From Cyanophora paradoxa (Eukaryota; Glaucocystophyceae; Cyanophorales; Cyanophoraceae): DNA of 64,000 bases. The stretch is taken from the NCBI GenBank assembly GCA_004431415.1, contig QPMI01000201.1:1-64000 (forward strand), written 5' to 3'. Of this stretch, positions 9,488 through 21,831 are shown piece after piece (position 1 is the stretch's first letter; the number at the start of each line of letters is the position of its first letter). The notes below the pieces were generated by a model. The model searched no databases, was not told the DNA's origin, and saw only the letters and a list, made by a program, of their open reading frames with translations. The position numbers and the translations under genes were made by a program.

Positions 9488-12400
9488 ATGGCGAGCTCTG
9501 CCGAAGGCACCCGGGCAGCCAGGAGGGCGTTGCGCTGCTGCTGGCCGGGTTCAACGCAGAGCGTAGCGCCCTCCCCAACAGCGGCCAGGCGCGACGATGA
9601 GACCAGACGAAGCATACCGACCTCGGCACGGGGGCCCGCTTCAGGCAGCGATCTCACTTCTAAAGCAGCTCCGGCCTCCCCAGCGCCGGCGGCAAGTTCC
9701 TCGTCAAGCGTTGCACAGGCTGCTGCAGGCGCAGACAAGGACAAGGACAAGCCAGAAGACAGTGCGCTCCGTCTGTTACTTCGTGTTGCCTAGCTAGAGA
9801 TCACAGCTAAGCGATTGTCCCCGTTTGCAGAGAAGACATGGAAGCAGCGGATAAAGGACAAGTTCCACTGGCCTACGCTCCAGCCAGGGTCGCCTTTACT
9901 GAAGCATCTCATGCTTGCCCTCTTTGTCTTTACAACATACAACGCTGTGATTATACCTTTTCGATGGTGCAATCCATGAAGAGGCCGCGGTGCCCCTCGC
10001 TGAAGCGCGCCAGGTCGTTCCTGCGCTCGAACAACGAGCGCTGGATGATCATCTTCAACATCATTGACTACACTGGCGACCTTCTCCTGTGGCTGCACCT
10101 GGCCCTGTCGCTCAACTCAATCTGCTACCACGAGGACGGCACGCCGCAGCCCCGTTCCTTTTTGCGGGCTCGCGATGACGCCCCCCCGCAGGCCTCTTCA
10201 TCACGGAGCGCGCAAAGGTCTCCGCGCTCCTTTTACGCCGCGCAAGCGCAGCCTGCTGAAGCGGCGCCAGATCCGCAAGCACTACCTGCGCTCTCACGCC
10301 TTCATCTACGACGTCGTCTCCCTCCTCCCCCGTGCGCCGCGCCGCGCCGCCCAGCAGCACCGGCCCGCACGGCCGCCGCCGACGGGGCGGCAGTGGACTT
10401 CATTGCGTTCCTCGCCGGCTACGAGAACTATGTCTATCTGCGGTGCGCGCGGCACGCCGGCCGCACCGGGAGCGCTCAGGCGGGGCGGGGGGCAGCATGT
10501 TCCGCTTCGTGCGGCTGCCGCAGGCGATGGGCGTCTTCGGCATGTGGGAGTACGGCGCCGTGCGCCCCGCCCGCCCCGCCGGGCGGCCGCTGCCCGGGCC
10601 GGCACTGACGGGGCGTGGCGGCGGGGGCGTGCAGCTCTACTCGAACGCGATCCGGCTGGTGAAGTCGCTGATGATCCTGACGATGATGATCCACTGGATC
10701 TCCTGCCTCTACTACATGGTCGTCCTCGCCGACGGCTTCGGGTGCGGCCGCGCCAGGCGCCCCGCGGCGGGGCCGGCTGAGCGGGGGGGGGGCGGGGCCA
10801 GGACGTCGTCGTGGGTGCTCTCGGACGACCCCATCGTGCTCGACAACCTCGACGTCCAGTACTTCCGCTGGCGCGCCGGCCCCCGCCCCGGCCCCCGCCC
10901 CGCCCCCACCCCACGTGAGGCCTCTGCCGCAGCGCCATCTGGACGATGCAGGTGCTGCTGCAGCAGGTGGACGGGACGCCGATGACGCGGAGCCAAGTCT
11001 ACCTCACCGTCGTCGTCATGTTCATCGGCCTCTCCGCCTTCGCCGCCTTCGTCGGTCCGCCCTCCGCCCCGCCGCCCCAGCACGGGCCTGCGGGGCCCCG
11101 CGGGGCCGCCCCTGAGGTTGCGCAGGTGGCATCTCGTCGCTGATCACGAACATGAACGCGTCGGAGGTGGTCTTCCGGCAGAAGATGGACGTCCTCTCGC
11201 AGTTCATGGCCTACCGCCGCCTCCCCGCCTCCCTCCAACAGCGCATCATGAAGTCCGCCCCCGCGCGCCCCGCCTCTCGCCGCGCGGGGCCGGTGCGAGT
11301 GGGTGCGGGGGGTGCGCGCAGCTACCAGGACTACATGTGGCGGCGGCAGCGGGGCCTGGACGACCGGGAGATCCTGGGGGACCTCCCGCCGCACCTGCAG
11401 AACGAGATCGCGCGGTACCTGAACCGGGAGATCCTGCAGAAGGTCCCCCTCTTCTCCAACGCCGACACCGGCTTCCTCTCCGAGCTCGTCACCCGCCTCA
11501 AGCCCCGCCTCTACGGCCCCGGCGAGTACATCGTCCGGTCCGCCCCCGCCCCGCCCCGCCCCACTCGGGGCCGACGCGACGGGCCGCGGCAGCTACGGCG
11601 AGGTCGGGCGCGAGATGTTCTTCATCTCGCGGGGCGTCGTGGAGGTGTGCAGCGAGGACGGGCGGGTCGTCTTCAAGTGCATGGCGGACGGGGAGTACTT
11701 CGGGGAGATCGCCCTCCTCTACTCGGACAAGCGCACGGCGTCGGTGCGGGCCAAGGGCTACTGCGACCTCTTCACCCTCAACCGCGAGGACCTCGAGGGT
11801 GCGCCGCTCCACCCGCGCCGCCCCACCCCCACCCCGCTCCCCGCCGAGGCCGCTCCTCGCAGCCGTCCTCGTCGACTACCCCGAAGTGCACGCCATGCTT
11901 CGCGAGGTCGCCCGGTCCGCCCCCCCGGGCCCCGCCCCGCCCGCCCCCGCGTCCCGGGGCACCCCGCGAGCGGGGCCGGGGCTTGCAGGTCGCGGATGAC
12001 CGGCGGGCACGTGCCCCAAAAGAAGCCGGCGAGCGCGATCATGAACGGCAACACGGGCTCGGCGCGCTCGCAGATCCGCCGCACCTCCTCCGTCACTGCC
12101 ATGGGCAACTCGGTCGGCCGCGGCACACTCTCCCGCTCCTCCTCCTTCGTGCGCCCGCCCTGCACGCCCCGCCCCGCCCCGCGCGCCCCGCGCCGACGCG
12201 GGGCGGGACCTCGCAGAACGACCAGAACCGGATGGCGCAAGTGCAACGGGCGCAGTGGGCGTTGCGGACTATCCGGCGGTTCATCCACGCGTGGATCCTG
12301 ATCCACCGGAGCCGCAAAGCTGGCAACGCGACGGCGGAGCCGCTGCGGATGCTGCTCGACCGCAAGGCCTCCTCCGAGTCGATGTCGCACCTCCTCGGCG

Positions 12401-14391
12401 GGGGCACGGCGACGCCCCCCGCGGGGGCATCGCCGGCAGAGAAGGGCAAGGGCCTGGCGGCGCTCCTTCCGCAGTCGCGCTCCTTCACGAGCTCGAGCAA
12501 GGCGGCGCAGCGCCCCGAGTCGGGCTCGCTGGCCCGCCGCCGCTCCAACTCCCTCCCCGCCGCCGACCCCGAGGTCGCCGCCAACGCCGCCGCCGCCGCC
12601 GCCGCCCTCGCCGCCGCCGCCAGCGCCACCTCCCCGCCCCGCTCCCCCCGCGCCGAGGGCCCCGCCGAGCGCGCCGCCGCCGGCCTCTCCCTCATGACAC
12701 CGGCGGGGAAGCTGGACCTGCCGCTTCTGCCGCGCTCGCGGCACAAGTCGACGCTGAGCCCGATCCCGTCGCCCAACACGACGGCGCGCCACTTCGAGCT
12801 GCAGGAGGTCGAGGAGGAGGGGGAGGACGAGGAGGAGGAGGAGGAGGAGGCGGGGGCGGGGCGGGAGGGCGAGGAGCGCCCCCCCGCGCTCGTCTCGCAC
12901 CGCTCCGTGCGCTCCACCGCCTCGCGCAACTCTGTGCGCGAGGCCCCCTCGCGCTCCTCGGCCGGCGAAGCCCCCGCCTCGCCCAAGCCGGGCATCCTCT
13001 CCGCCGCCCGCTCCCTCGCCGAGGAGCCCCTCTCGCCCGTCAGCGCCACCCCCGTGCGCCGGCTGCCCGCGCGCCCCGCCCTCCGCTTCCCCTCGCCTCT
13101 CATTTGGCCCCGCAGTCGCTGAACGGGCGGGAGGGCGGGAAGGGCAAGGAGGGCCTCCTTTACGCCTCGGCGGTCATGACGATGCTCGGCCTCGGCTCCA
13201 ACAACCCACTCCAGCCCGCCTCCCGCTCCTACTCGGCCCGCTCGCGTGCGCCCCTCCCACACGCCCCGTGCGCACCTCCTGGCCGCTCACACCGCCACCC
13301 CCGCAGCGGAGTACGTGGTGCTCGGGGGCGCAGAGGCGGCGACGCGGCAGTCGCCGAAGGGGTCCCAGGGGCAGGCCTCGCGGGAGCTCCCGCCCTTCCT
13401 CCCGGGCCAGCAGCGCGGCTCGCCACGGGGGCGCACCGTCTTCGAGGCGCCGAGCCTGCCGCTGGGCCTCCCCGGCGCCGACCCCGTCCCCTCCCTCATC
13501 GAACTCTCCGAGCGCGAGCCGTACGTGCCGCGCGCCCTCTCAACGGGCCCCCACACGGGACCCCACTCCCGCGCCGACTCCCCGAAACTCGAGCCCCGCC
13601 GGCCCCGCGCCGAGCCGCCCCTCCCCGGGGCCCCTGCCGGGGCCCCCGGGGCAGCGCCGGCCCTCCCCGCCCTGCTCGCCAACGTCAGCCTGCGGCGCCG
13701 CCTCATGGAGCGCGAGGCGCCGGCCCCCGTGCCCCTCAACCCTGAGCTGCCAACTTCCTCCCCGGGGGCCGGCGGCCCAGGCGCCGTCCCCTCCATCCCC
13801 ATCCCCCTCATGGTCATCCCGCCCTCGCGCCCCGAGAGCGATCGCACCGCCCGCACTGGCCGCTGTGCGCCGCCCCGCCCCACCCCGTCCTGCCCCGCCC
13901 CGTGCGCTGACTGTCGCAAAGCCATCAAGTTCAGCAACACCGTCTCCCTTGTTGGCGACTCGGACGACACGACCACTGCCCCCGCGCCCCGCGCCCCGGC
14001 TGCGCCGGTGCCGCCGCTGCCACCGCTTTCGCTGGCGGCCACAATGGACGCGGACACGGAGACGGTGCTTGCCTCCGCAGCGCGGAAACTTCAGCAGCTG
14101 TCCGACGATGTCCTCGCCGGGCGCCTCCCCTCGGGCGATGTCGCCAGCCCGCCGGGCGACACCACCAGCCCCCCCGCCGCGCAGCAACCTGTGCAGGGGA
14201 ACCCCTTCACAGGCCCGGCGAGCTGGACTCGGCCGCTCAGCCCGCGTCTAGGTGACTTCGGCATAGCCGGTGGGTCGGGCGGAGGTGGTGGAGGCGCTAA
14301 AACAGGAGCTCCGCTCGCGCCCCTCGGCAAATCCCTCAAGAAGATCACTCTGCCGCCTCCCACGGCTCTCGTAGAGGAGGACGAGTCGTAG
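9488..14391 (+). CDS. Cyclic-nucleotide-gated / voltage-gated-like cation channel, complete copy
   Basis: Six-helix channel with a C-linker and cyclic-nucleotide-binding domain. Exon 1 (9488-9782) splices to 9831 to give LLLQKTWKQRIKDKFHWP, then S1 (LMLALFVFTTYNAVIIPFRW), S2 (MIIFNIIDYTGDLLLWLHL), S3 (FIYDVVSLLPLDFIAFLAG), a weakly basic S4 (RMFRFVRLPQ), S5 (SLMILTMMIHWISCLYYM) and S6 (VVVMFIGLSAFAAFVG, then ISSLITNMN). The C-linker has FRQKMDVLSQFMAYRRLP and PLFSNADTGFL. The CNBD has the phosphate-binding cassette GEYFGEIALLYSDKRTASV, with the conserved Glu and Arg. The pore loop has VDGTP where most relatives have GYG or GET. A long Ser/Pro/acid-rich tail ends VEEDES. Introns are mostly GT-AG, with one GC donor after HEDG. 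The start at 9488 is plausible, but more upstream exons are possible. Ligand and ion are not determinable here. Confidence 0.88.
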
Positions 14392-14747
14392 GGCAAGCTC
14401 ACGTTCCCTGATCGTTGTGGTTCAACAGCGAGGTGCAGGAGCAGGCCTGCTGTCCAAGTAGCTCTTATTCGAGAATGCACAGTCAACTTAGCCAGCTTTA
14501 GCTACCATGCACGAGTTCCATGATTCTCTTGTAGAAATATCTTTTTCAATGTCCTTTAAAACATATGTGCATGTCAGTTTATAATTATTATACAATAGAT
14601 ATGAGAATCTTTTGATCCTGGATCCGATGATGATAGTGCTCGATATGCTCCACAATGCGTGTCATGTCATGGACAAAGAGGAGAAGGATTCGAACACTGA
14701 ACTGAATCATTGAATCGAACAGTCAGCCCAGCAGCGGCATTCTCAAG
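14392..14747. other. AT-richer 3' intergenic segment
   Basis: Between the CNG stop and the point (about 14748) where similarity to the other flippase copy begins. It is markedly AT-rich around 14500-14600 and probably carries the 3' ends of both converging genes. No gene was seen. Confidence 0.45.
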
Positions 14748-17700
14748 ACGGCCATGCTCCGCACTTGAGGGCCACCAGCTGCAGGCGTGGGCCCCGAGGG
14801 CGGAGGTCCCATGCCCTGTGCGACGAGAGATCTCCTCCTGCCGGTCTTGTGTGTGAGCGGCCACAGGAGGGGCCGCGGGCAGGGCGTCTGACCTTTCTTC
14901 CGCGGCCTCGACCTGCTCGGTCTGCCACGTGGGGGACGAAAAGGCGAAGCCAGTCGCTGCACCGCCGCAGTCAGCGCCGCGGGGCGCGGGGGAGGAGCCG
15001 GGCGCACGGAAGGCCTGCTTGAGGGCGTTGGTGGAACGGGAGCGCCAGTACTTGACGGAGCGCACGGCCGTCACAGCGACGCCCCAGCGCGACCACGCCA
15101 TAGCCGCCCGCATCGCCACCCCCCCCTCCGGCCCCCGCCGCCCGCCACCGCCGCCGCCGGCGCGCGCCTCGGGAGGCGCTGCGCGCGAGGCAGAGCGCCC
15201 GAGGCCGGCACCGGAGGCCTCCCATTGCGGCCTTGGCGGCGAGGAGCTCGGAGCTACGGCGCATGGTCGGGCCGGCGCTGCCGGCCTCCTCACCGCCCTC
15301 GCGCTACGGCGCATGGTCGGGCCGGCGCTGCCGGCCTTCTCACCGCCCTCGCGCAGCGCGAGCCGCTGGAGCTCGCGGATGATCTCCAGGTACGTCGGGA
15401 AGTAGTTCGCGGTAATGCTGCGCGCACGCCCCGGACACGTCAGGCGCCGGCGCCGCAGAGCGAGGCAGATCAGAGCGCAGCAGAGGGGCACACTATTTGA
15501 AGCAGAAATCGGGAAGGTTGGCGACGACGGGGACGAGGAGGGCGCAGAGCCAGAAGGCTGCCGTCTTGAACATTGCGTACGCGAGGAAGTAGAAGTCGGA
15601 GGAGATCTTGAGCATCGCCGAGTAGACGATGACGAAGAGGAACCAGAAGGCGACCGAGCCCCAGGTGAAGAGGTGGTTCAGCCACGTCCAGTGCCGCGTC
15701 TCCAGGCAGATCTTGTACGTCACCGTGAGCACCAGGCAGAAGTTGACGACAGTGCCCAGGTAGAAGAGGTCCCCGCCCGTGCCGTCCGGCAGCGGCGCGT
15801 CCTTGCCGACGGCCCCCACGCACATGAAGTAGACGACACAGGAGTGGGCGATGGCCTGGGCGAGCCAGACGGCCATGCGCTTGGCGTTAAAGTCCATGCC
15901 CCACTGGCCGGCGAGGTACAGCCGCGGGTTCTCCTCGCTGCTCGCCGCGCTGACGTCCTGGTCCAGGATCCCCACGAGGATGATGGGCGCCAGAGTGAAG
16001 CCGACGTTCCAGAAGGCCCCGAGCCACGACTCGAAGAGCGTCGTCCCCGACTTGCCGTTGTAGAAGCCGAAGTAGAAGAGCGTGAGGACGAACGAGATGT
16101 TCTTGTAGAAGCTGTACAGGATGACCTTGGAGACCCGCTTGTAGTTCCAGCGCCCGTGCACGAGGAGGAGCCGCTTGAGGAAGCGGAACTGGGCGATCGC
16201 GTAGTCCGCGGCACGCACCGCCTGCATGCCCTCCTTCCCCGAGATGCCGATCCCAATGTGGGCCTCCTGGATCATGGTCACGTCGTTGGCGCCGTCGCCG
16301 ATGGCGAGGGTCATGGGGGTCGGCTTGACGTTGTCCTTGACCATCTTGACGACCTGGGCCTTCTGCAGGGGGCTCACGCGGCAGGCCACCACTGCCTTGC
16401 AGATTTTGCATATCGTCAGGAAGAGCTCCATGAGCTCCTTTTCCTCCATCACGAAGCGCAGCGCCTTGCCGTCCACGATCACCGCCAGGTTCTCGCTCTC
16501 GAACCCGATCAGCTCCTTGTACTGCTCCCGCTTCGAGAGCAGCGACTCCCGCACGTCCTTCTTCGTCTCCTCGCTGCGGGCGGGCGCGCACCAGCGCCAT
16601 CAGCGCAGCGGGGGAGCCGGCGGCGCGAAACGCACTTGATGACGATGAGAACCATCTTGTCGGTGAGGAGGCGGCAGGAGAAGCCGATGTTGATCGCCGT
16701 CTCCACCTTGTCGCCGGTGAGGACCCAGATCTTGATGCCGGCCGCTGCGAGCGTCGCGATCGCGTCCGGCACGCCCTCCTGCAACTTGTCCTCGATGGCG
16801 GTGGCCCCCACGAGGACGAGCTCCTTCTCGATGAGCTCGGCCGCCGCGTCGAGCTTGGCCTCGCGCCCATCGAGCGCCGTGGCGGCAGCGAGGAAGGTCC
16901 GGGACCACTCGTCGTACTCGGCCTGCGCGATCTCCCGCCGCCCGATCACGAGCGTCCGCAGGCCCTCCGTCGCGAAGTCGTTCAGGTGCTCCAGCAGCGC
17001 CTCCTTGCCGGCGGCGGCGGCGTTCAGGCGTTCGAAGATGACGGTGTCGGCACCCTTGGTGTAGAGCACGATGCGGCCCTCCGGGGTGCGCACGATGACG
17101 GACATGCGCTTGCGGGCCGAATTAAACTCGCACGTCGCGAGCACCTCGTAGGTCTCCTCCCGCCCGAACACGGTGATGGTGACGGAGCGCGCCGTGCGGC
17201 CGCGGAAGCCGTAGCCGAGGCACTTGGCTGCTGTCATGAGGGCCCCCTCGTCGGGGCTCGACGCCTGGTACACGATGTGTGCCGCGTCATGGCCCCGCTC
17301 CGGGATCACGGTGTGGCACACCGCCAGCGCACGCAGAAAGTCGTCGATTCTCTGCGCAAAGCGCCCCCGCTCGCCTCAGCGCCTTCCCGACGGCCCAAAC
17401 CCCACGCCGGGGATGCGGCGGGGGCGCACGGCGGCGTTCTCGTGGGCCTCGCGGACGTGCCCGAGCAGCCGTGTGTCAGCGAAGTCGAACTGCGCGGCCA
17501 CGCCGGCGTCAGAAGCTGCCTGGCCTCCACGGGGGGCGGGGGGCGGGGTGGGGCGTGCGCGCCTTGCCGGCGGGGTCCTGCTCGAAGACGGCGGCCCCCG
17601 CGGGGATGCGTTCGGCGCCCGGCACGGGGACCGTCGCGCGGCCCGGGAGAAGGCTGGAGCTGACAGGGGGGCGGGCGGGCTGCTTGAGGAGGGGACCCTC

Positions 17701-18066
17701 GTCTTCGAGCTGCCCGTACGCGACGCCCCCAATCGAGCACTTCTTGAACTCCATCTCGTTGCGCGTAAGCGTCCCCGTCTTGTCCGAGAAGATGTAGCGG
17801 ATCTGCCCGAGGTCCTCGTTGAGGTTCGACGTCCGCGCGCTCGCCGGCGTGTCGCTCTCGTCGTGATACATCGTCCCGTCGCTCTCCATGAGGCGCGCTT
17901 GGTAGATCTTCACCAGCTCCAGCGAGACGTACAGCGAGATCGGCACCAGGTTGTTGTACAGTATCAGGAACGTCACCCAGCCCTGCAGGCCCCGCCCCCG
18001 CCCCAGCGTCGGCCGGGGTGCGGCGGAGGGGCAGGGGGGGGGAAGGGGCGGGGTTGGGCACGGCGG
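14748..18066 (-). pseudogene. P4-ATPase (phospholipid flippase), 5'-truncated copy 1
   Basis: Encodes the C-terminal two-thirds of a P4-ATPase. It runs from the M3-M4 exon ([20 protein letters not shown], with the flippase PISL motif) through the phosphorylation site FSDKTGTLT, nucleotide-binding [42 protein letters not shown] and the last membrane segments to [13 protein letters not shown] spliced tail ([17 protein letters not shown]) follows. The 5' third (start codon, M1-M2, DGET actuator) is absent: similarity to copy 3 stops at 18066 inside an intron and CNG-derived sequence follows. Relative to copy 3 it has a 50-bp tandem duplication (15253-15352) and a different C-run length near 15118. 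No in-frame stop was noticed in the retained exons, but without a 5' end it is unlikely to make a functional pump. Confidence 0.85.
15253..15352. repeat. 50-bp tandem duplication in flippase copy 1
   Basis: Positions 15253-15302 and 15303-15352 are near-identical 50-bp units beginning GCTACGGCGCATGGTCGGGC, with one C/T difference. Copy 3 has a single unit (about 25331-25380). It lies in the C-terminal exon of the flippase. Confidence 0.9.
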
Positions 18067-19587
18067 TTGCGCTCCAACAGCGAATCATGAAGTCCGCCTC
18101 CGCGCGCCCCGCCTATTGCCTATTGCAAGAAGATGGACGTCCTCTCGCAGTTCATGGCCTACCGCCGCCTCCCCGCCTCCCTCCAACAGCGCATCATGAA
18201 GTCCGTCCCCGCGAGATGATGTTCTGATGTTCTTCGCGGTCCTGGCAGCGGGGCAGCGGGGCCTGGACGACCGGGAGATCCTGGGGGACCTCCCGCCGCA
18301 CCTGCAGAACGAGATCGCGCGGTACCTGAACCGGGAGATCCTGCAGAAGGTCCCCCTCTTCTCCAACGCCGACACCGGCTTCCTCTCCGAGCTCGTCACC
18401 CGCCTCAAGCCCCGCCTCTACGGCCCCGGCGAGTACATCGTCCCGTCCGCCCCCGCCCCGCCCCGCCCCACTCGGGGCCGACGCGACGGGCCGCGGCAGC
18501 TACGGCGAGGTCGGGCGCGAGATGTTCTTCATCTCGCGGGGCGTCGTGGAGGTGTGCAGCGAGGACGGGCGGGTCGTCTTCAAGTGCATGGCGGACGGGG
18601 AGTACTTCGGGGAGATCGCCCTCCTCTACTCGGACAAGCGCACGGCGTCGGTGCGGGCCAAGGGCTACTGCGACCTCTTCACCCTCAACCGCGAGGACCT
18701 CGAGGGTGCGCCGCTCCACCCGCGCCGCCCCACCCCACCCCGCTCCCCGCCGAGGCCGCTCCTCGCAGCCGTCCTCGTCGACTACCCGAAGTGCACGCCA
18801 TGCTTCGCGAGGTCGCCCGGTCCGCCCCCCCGGGCCCCGCCCCGCCCGCCCCCGCGTCCCGGGGCACCCCGCGAGCGGGGCCGGGGCTTGCAGGTCGCGG
18901 ATGACCGGCGGGCACGTGCCCCAAAAGAAGCCGGCGAGCGCGATCATGAACGGCAACACGGGCTCGGCGCGCTCGCAGATCCGCCGCACCTCCTCCGTCA
19001 CTGCCATGGGCAACTCGGTCGGCCGCGGCACACTCTCCCGCTCCTCCTCCTTCGTGCGCCCGCCCTGCACGCCCCGCCCCGCCCCGCGCGCCCGCGCCGA
19101 CGCGGGGCGGGACCTCGCAGAACGACCAGAACCGGATGGCGCAAGTGCAACGGGCGCAGTGGGCGTTGCGGACTATCCGGCGGTTCATCCACGCGTGGAT
19201 CCTGATCCACCGGAGCCGCAAAGCTGGCAACGCGACGGCGGAGCCGCTGCGGATGCTGCTCGACCGCAAGGCCTCCTCCGAGTCGATGTCGCACCTCCTC
19301 GGCGGGGGCACGGCGACGCCCCCCGCGGGGGCATCGCCGGCAGAGAAGGGCAAGGGCCTGGCGGCGCTCCTTCCGCAGTCGCGCTCCTTCACGAGCTCGA
19401 GCAAGGCGGCGCAGCGCCCCGAGTCGGGCTCGCTGGCCCGCCGCCGCTCCAACTCCCTCCCCGCCGCCGACCCCGAGGTCGCCGCCAACGCCGCCGCCGC
19501 CGCCGCCGCCCTCGCCGCCGCCGCCAGCGCCACCTCCCCGCCCCGCTCCCCCCGCGCCGAGGGCCCCGCCGAGCGCGCCGCCGCCAC
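18067..19587 (+). pseudogene. CNG channel fragment 1 (C-linker, CNBD and tail)
   Basis: Near-identical to about 11347-12680 of the complete CNG gene from 18254 onward. It is preceded by a scrambled 180-bp joint in which pieces of 11182-11275 occur twice and out of order. It covers the C-linker, CNBD and part of the Ser-rich tail, with no S1-S6 and no start codon. Differences include a lost C in the exon after the CNBD (GACTACCCGAAG against GACTACCCCGAAG), which shifts the frame. It ends abruptly at the joint with flippase copy 2. Confidence 0.88.
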
Positions 19588-21831
19588 GCACATGAAGTAG
19601 ACGACACAGGAGTGGGCGATGGCCTGGGCGAGCCAGACGGCCATGCGCTTGGCGTTAAAGTCCATGCCCCACTGGCCGGCGAGGTACAGCCGCGGGTTCT
19701 CCTCGCTGCTCGCCGCGCTGACGTCCTGGTCCAGGATCCCCACGAGGATGATGGGCGCCAGAGTGAAGCCGACGTTCCAGAAGGCCCCGAGCCACGACTC
19801 GAAGAGCGTCGTCCCCGACTTGCCGTTGTAGAAGCCGAAGTAGAAGAGCGTGAGGACGAACGAGATGTTCTTGTAGAAGCTGTACAGGATGACCTTGGAG
19901 ACCCGCTTGTAGTTCCAGCGCCCGTGCACGAGGAGGAGCCGCTTGAGGAAGCGGAACTGGGCGATCGCGTAGTCCGCGGCACGCACCGCCTGCATGCCCT
20001 CCTTCCCCGAGATGCCGATCCCAATGTGGGCCTCCTGGATCATGGTCACGTCGTTGGCGCCGTCGCCGATGGCGAGGGTCATGGGGGTCGGCTTGACGTT
20101 GTCCTTGACCATCTTGACGACCTGGGCCTTCTGCAGGGGGCTCACGCGGCAGGCCACCACTGCCTTGCAGATTTTGCATATCGTCAGGAAGAGCTCCATG
20201 AGCTCCTTTTCCTCCATCACGAAGCGCAGCGCCTTGCCGTCCACGATCACCGCCAGGTTCTCGCTCTCGAACCCGATCAGCTCCTTGTACTGCTCCCGCT
20301 TCGAGAGCAGCGACTCCCGCACGTCCTTCTTCGTCTCCTCGCTGCGGGCGGGCGCGCGCCAGCGCCATCAGCGCAGCGGGGGAGCCGGCGGCGCGAAACG
20401 CACTTGATGACGATGAGAACCATCTTGTCGGTGAGGAGGCGGCAGGAGAAGCCGATGTTGATCGCCGTCTCCACCTTGTCGCCGGTGAGGACCCAGATCT
20501 TGATGCCGGCCGCTGCGAGCGTCGCGATCGCGTCCGGCACGCCCTCCTGCAACTTGTCCTCGATGGCGGTGGCCCCCACGAGGACGAGCTCCTTCTCGAT
20601 GAGCTCGGCCGCCGCGTCGAGCTTGGCCTCGCGCCCATCGAGCGCCGTGGCGGCAGCGAGGAAGGTCCGGGACCACTCGTCGTACTCGGCCTGCGCGATC
20701 TCCCGCCGCCCGATCACGAGCGTCCGCAGGCCCTCCGTCGCGAAGTCGTTCAGGTGCTCCAGCAGCGCCTCCTTGCCGGCGGCGGCGGCGTTCAGGCGTT
20801 CGAAGATGACGGTGTCGGCACCCTTGGTGTAGAGCACGATGCGGCCCTCCGGGGTGCGCACGATGACGGACATGCGCTTGCGGGCCGAATTAAACTCGCA
20901 CGTCGCGAGCACCTCGTAGGTCTCCTCCCGCCCGAACACGGTGATGGTGACGGAGCGCGCCGTGCGGCCGCGGAAGCCGTAGCCGAGGCACTTGGCTGCT
21001 GTCATGAGGGCCCCCTCGTCGGGGCTCGACGCCTGGTACACGATGTGTGCCGCGTCATGGCCCCGCTCCGGGATCACGGTGTGGCACACCGCCAGCGCAC
21101 GCAGAAAGTCGTCGATTCTCTGCGCAAAGCGCCCCCGCTCGCCTCAGCGCCTTCCCGACGGCCCAAACCCCACGCCGGGGATGCGGCGGGGGCGCACGGC
21201 GGCGTTCTCGTGGGCCTCGCGGACGTGCCCGAGCAGCCGTGTGTCAGCGAAGTCGAACTGCGCGGCCACGCCGGCGTCAGAAGCTGCCTGGCCTCCACGG
21301 GGGGCGGGGGGCGGGGTGGGGCGTGCGCGCCTTGCCGGCGGGGTCCTGCTCGAAGACGGCGGCCCCCGCGGGGATGCGTTCGGCGCCCGGCACGGGGACC
21401 GTCGCGCGGCCCGAGAGAAGGCTGGAGCCGACAGCGGGGCGGGCGGGCTGCTTGAGGAGGGGACCCTCGTCTTCGAGCTGCCCGTACGCGACGCCCCCAA
21501 TCGAGCACTTCTTGAACTCCATCTCGTTGCGCGTAAGCGTCCCCGTCTTGTCCGAGAAGATGTAGCGGATCTGCCCGAGGTCCTCGTTGAGGTTCGACGT
21601 CCGCGCGCTCGCCGGCGTGTCGCTCTCGTCGTGATACATCGTCCCGTCGCTCTCCATGAGGCGCGCTTGGTAGATCTTCACCAGCTCCAGCGAGACGTAC
21701 AGCGAGATCGGCACCAGGTTGTTGTACAGTATCAGGAACGTCACCCAGCCCTGCAGGCCCCGCCCCGCCCCAGCGTCGGCCGGGGTGCGGCGGAGGGCAG
21801 GGGGGGGAAGGGGCGGGGTTGGGCACGGCGG
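19588..21831 (-). pseudogene. P4-ATPase fragment, copy 2 (truncated at both ends)
   Basis: Near-identical to 15818-18066. It keeps the PISL, DKTGT, KGAD, TGDK and GDGANDV regions and the first C-terminal membrane helices. It is cut after FMCV, where antisense CNG sequence follows in an open frame. It lacks both the 5' third and the last membrane segments. A few substitutions separate it from copy 1, for example near 20358, where it agrees with copy 3. Confidence 0.88.

Noticed and set aside
9838-10608. ATG at 9838 as the start of the CNG channel
   Set aside because: That frame does not read through S1. Splicing 9782 to 9831 gives KTWKQRIKDKFHWP and a clear first membrane helix in another frame.
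18685-20322. A 545-codon minus-strand open frame joining flippase residues to an Ala/Gly/Arg-rich C-terminus
   Set aside because: The second half is the antisense of CNG exons at the duplication joint. It is an accident of GC-rich open frames, not a new fusion protein.
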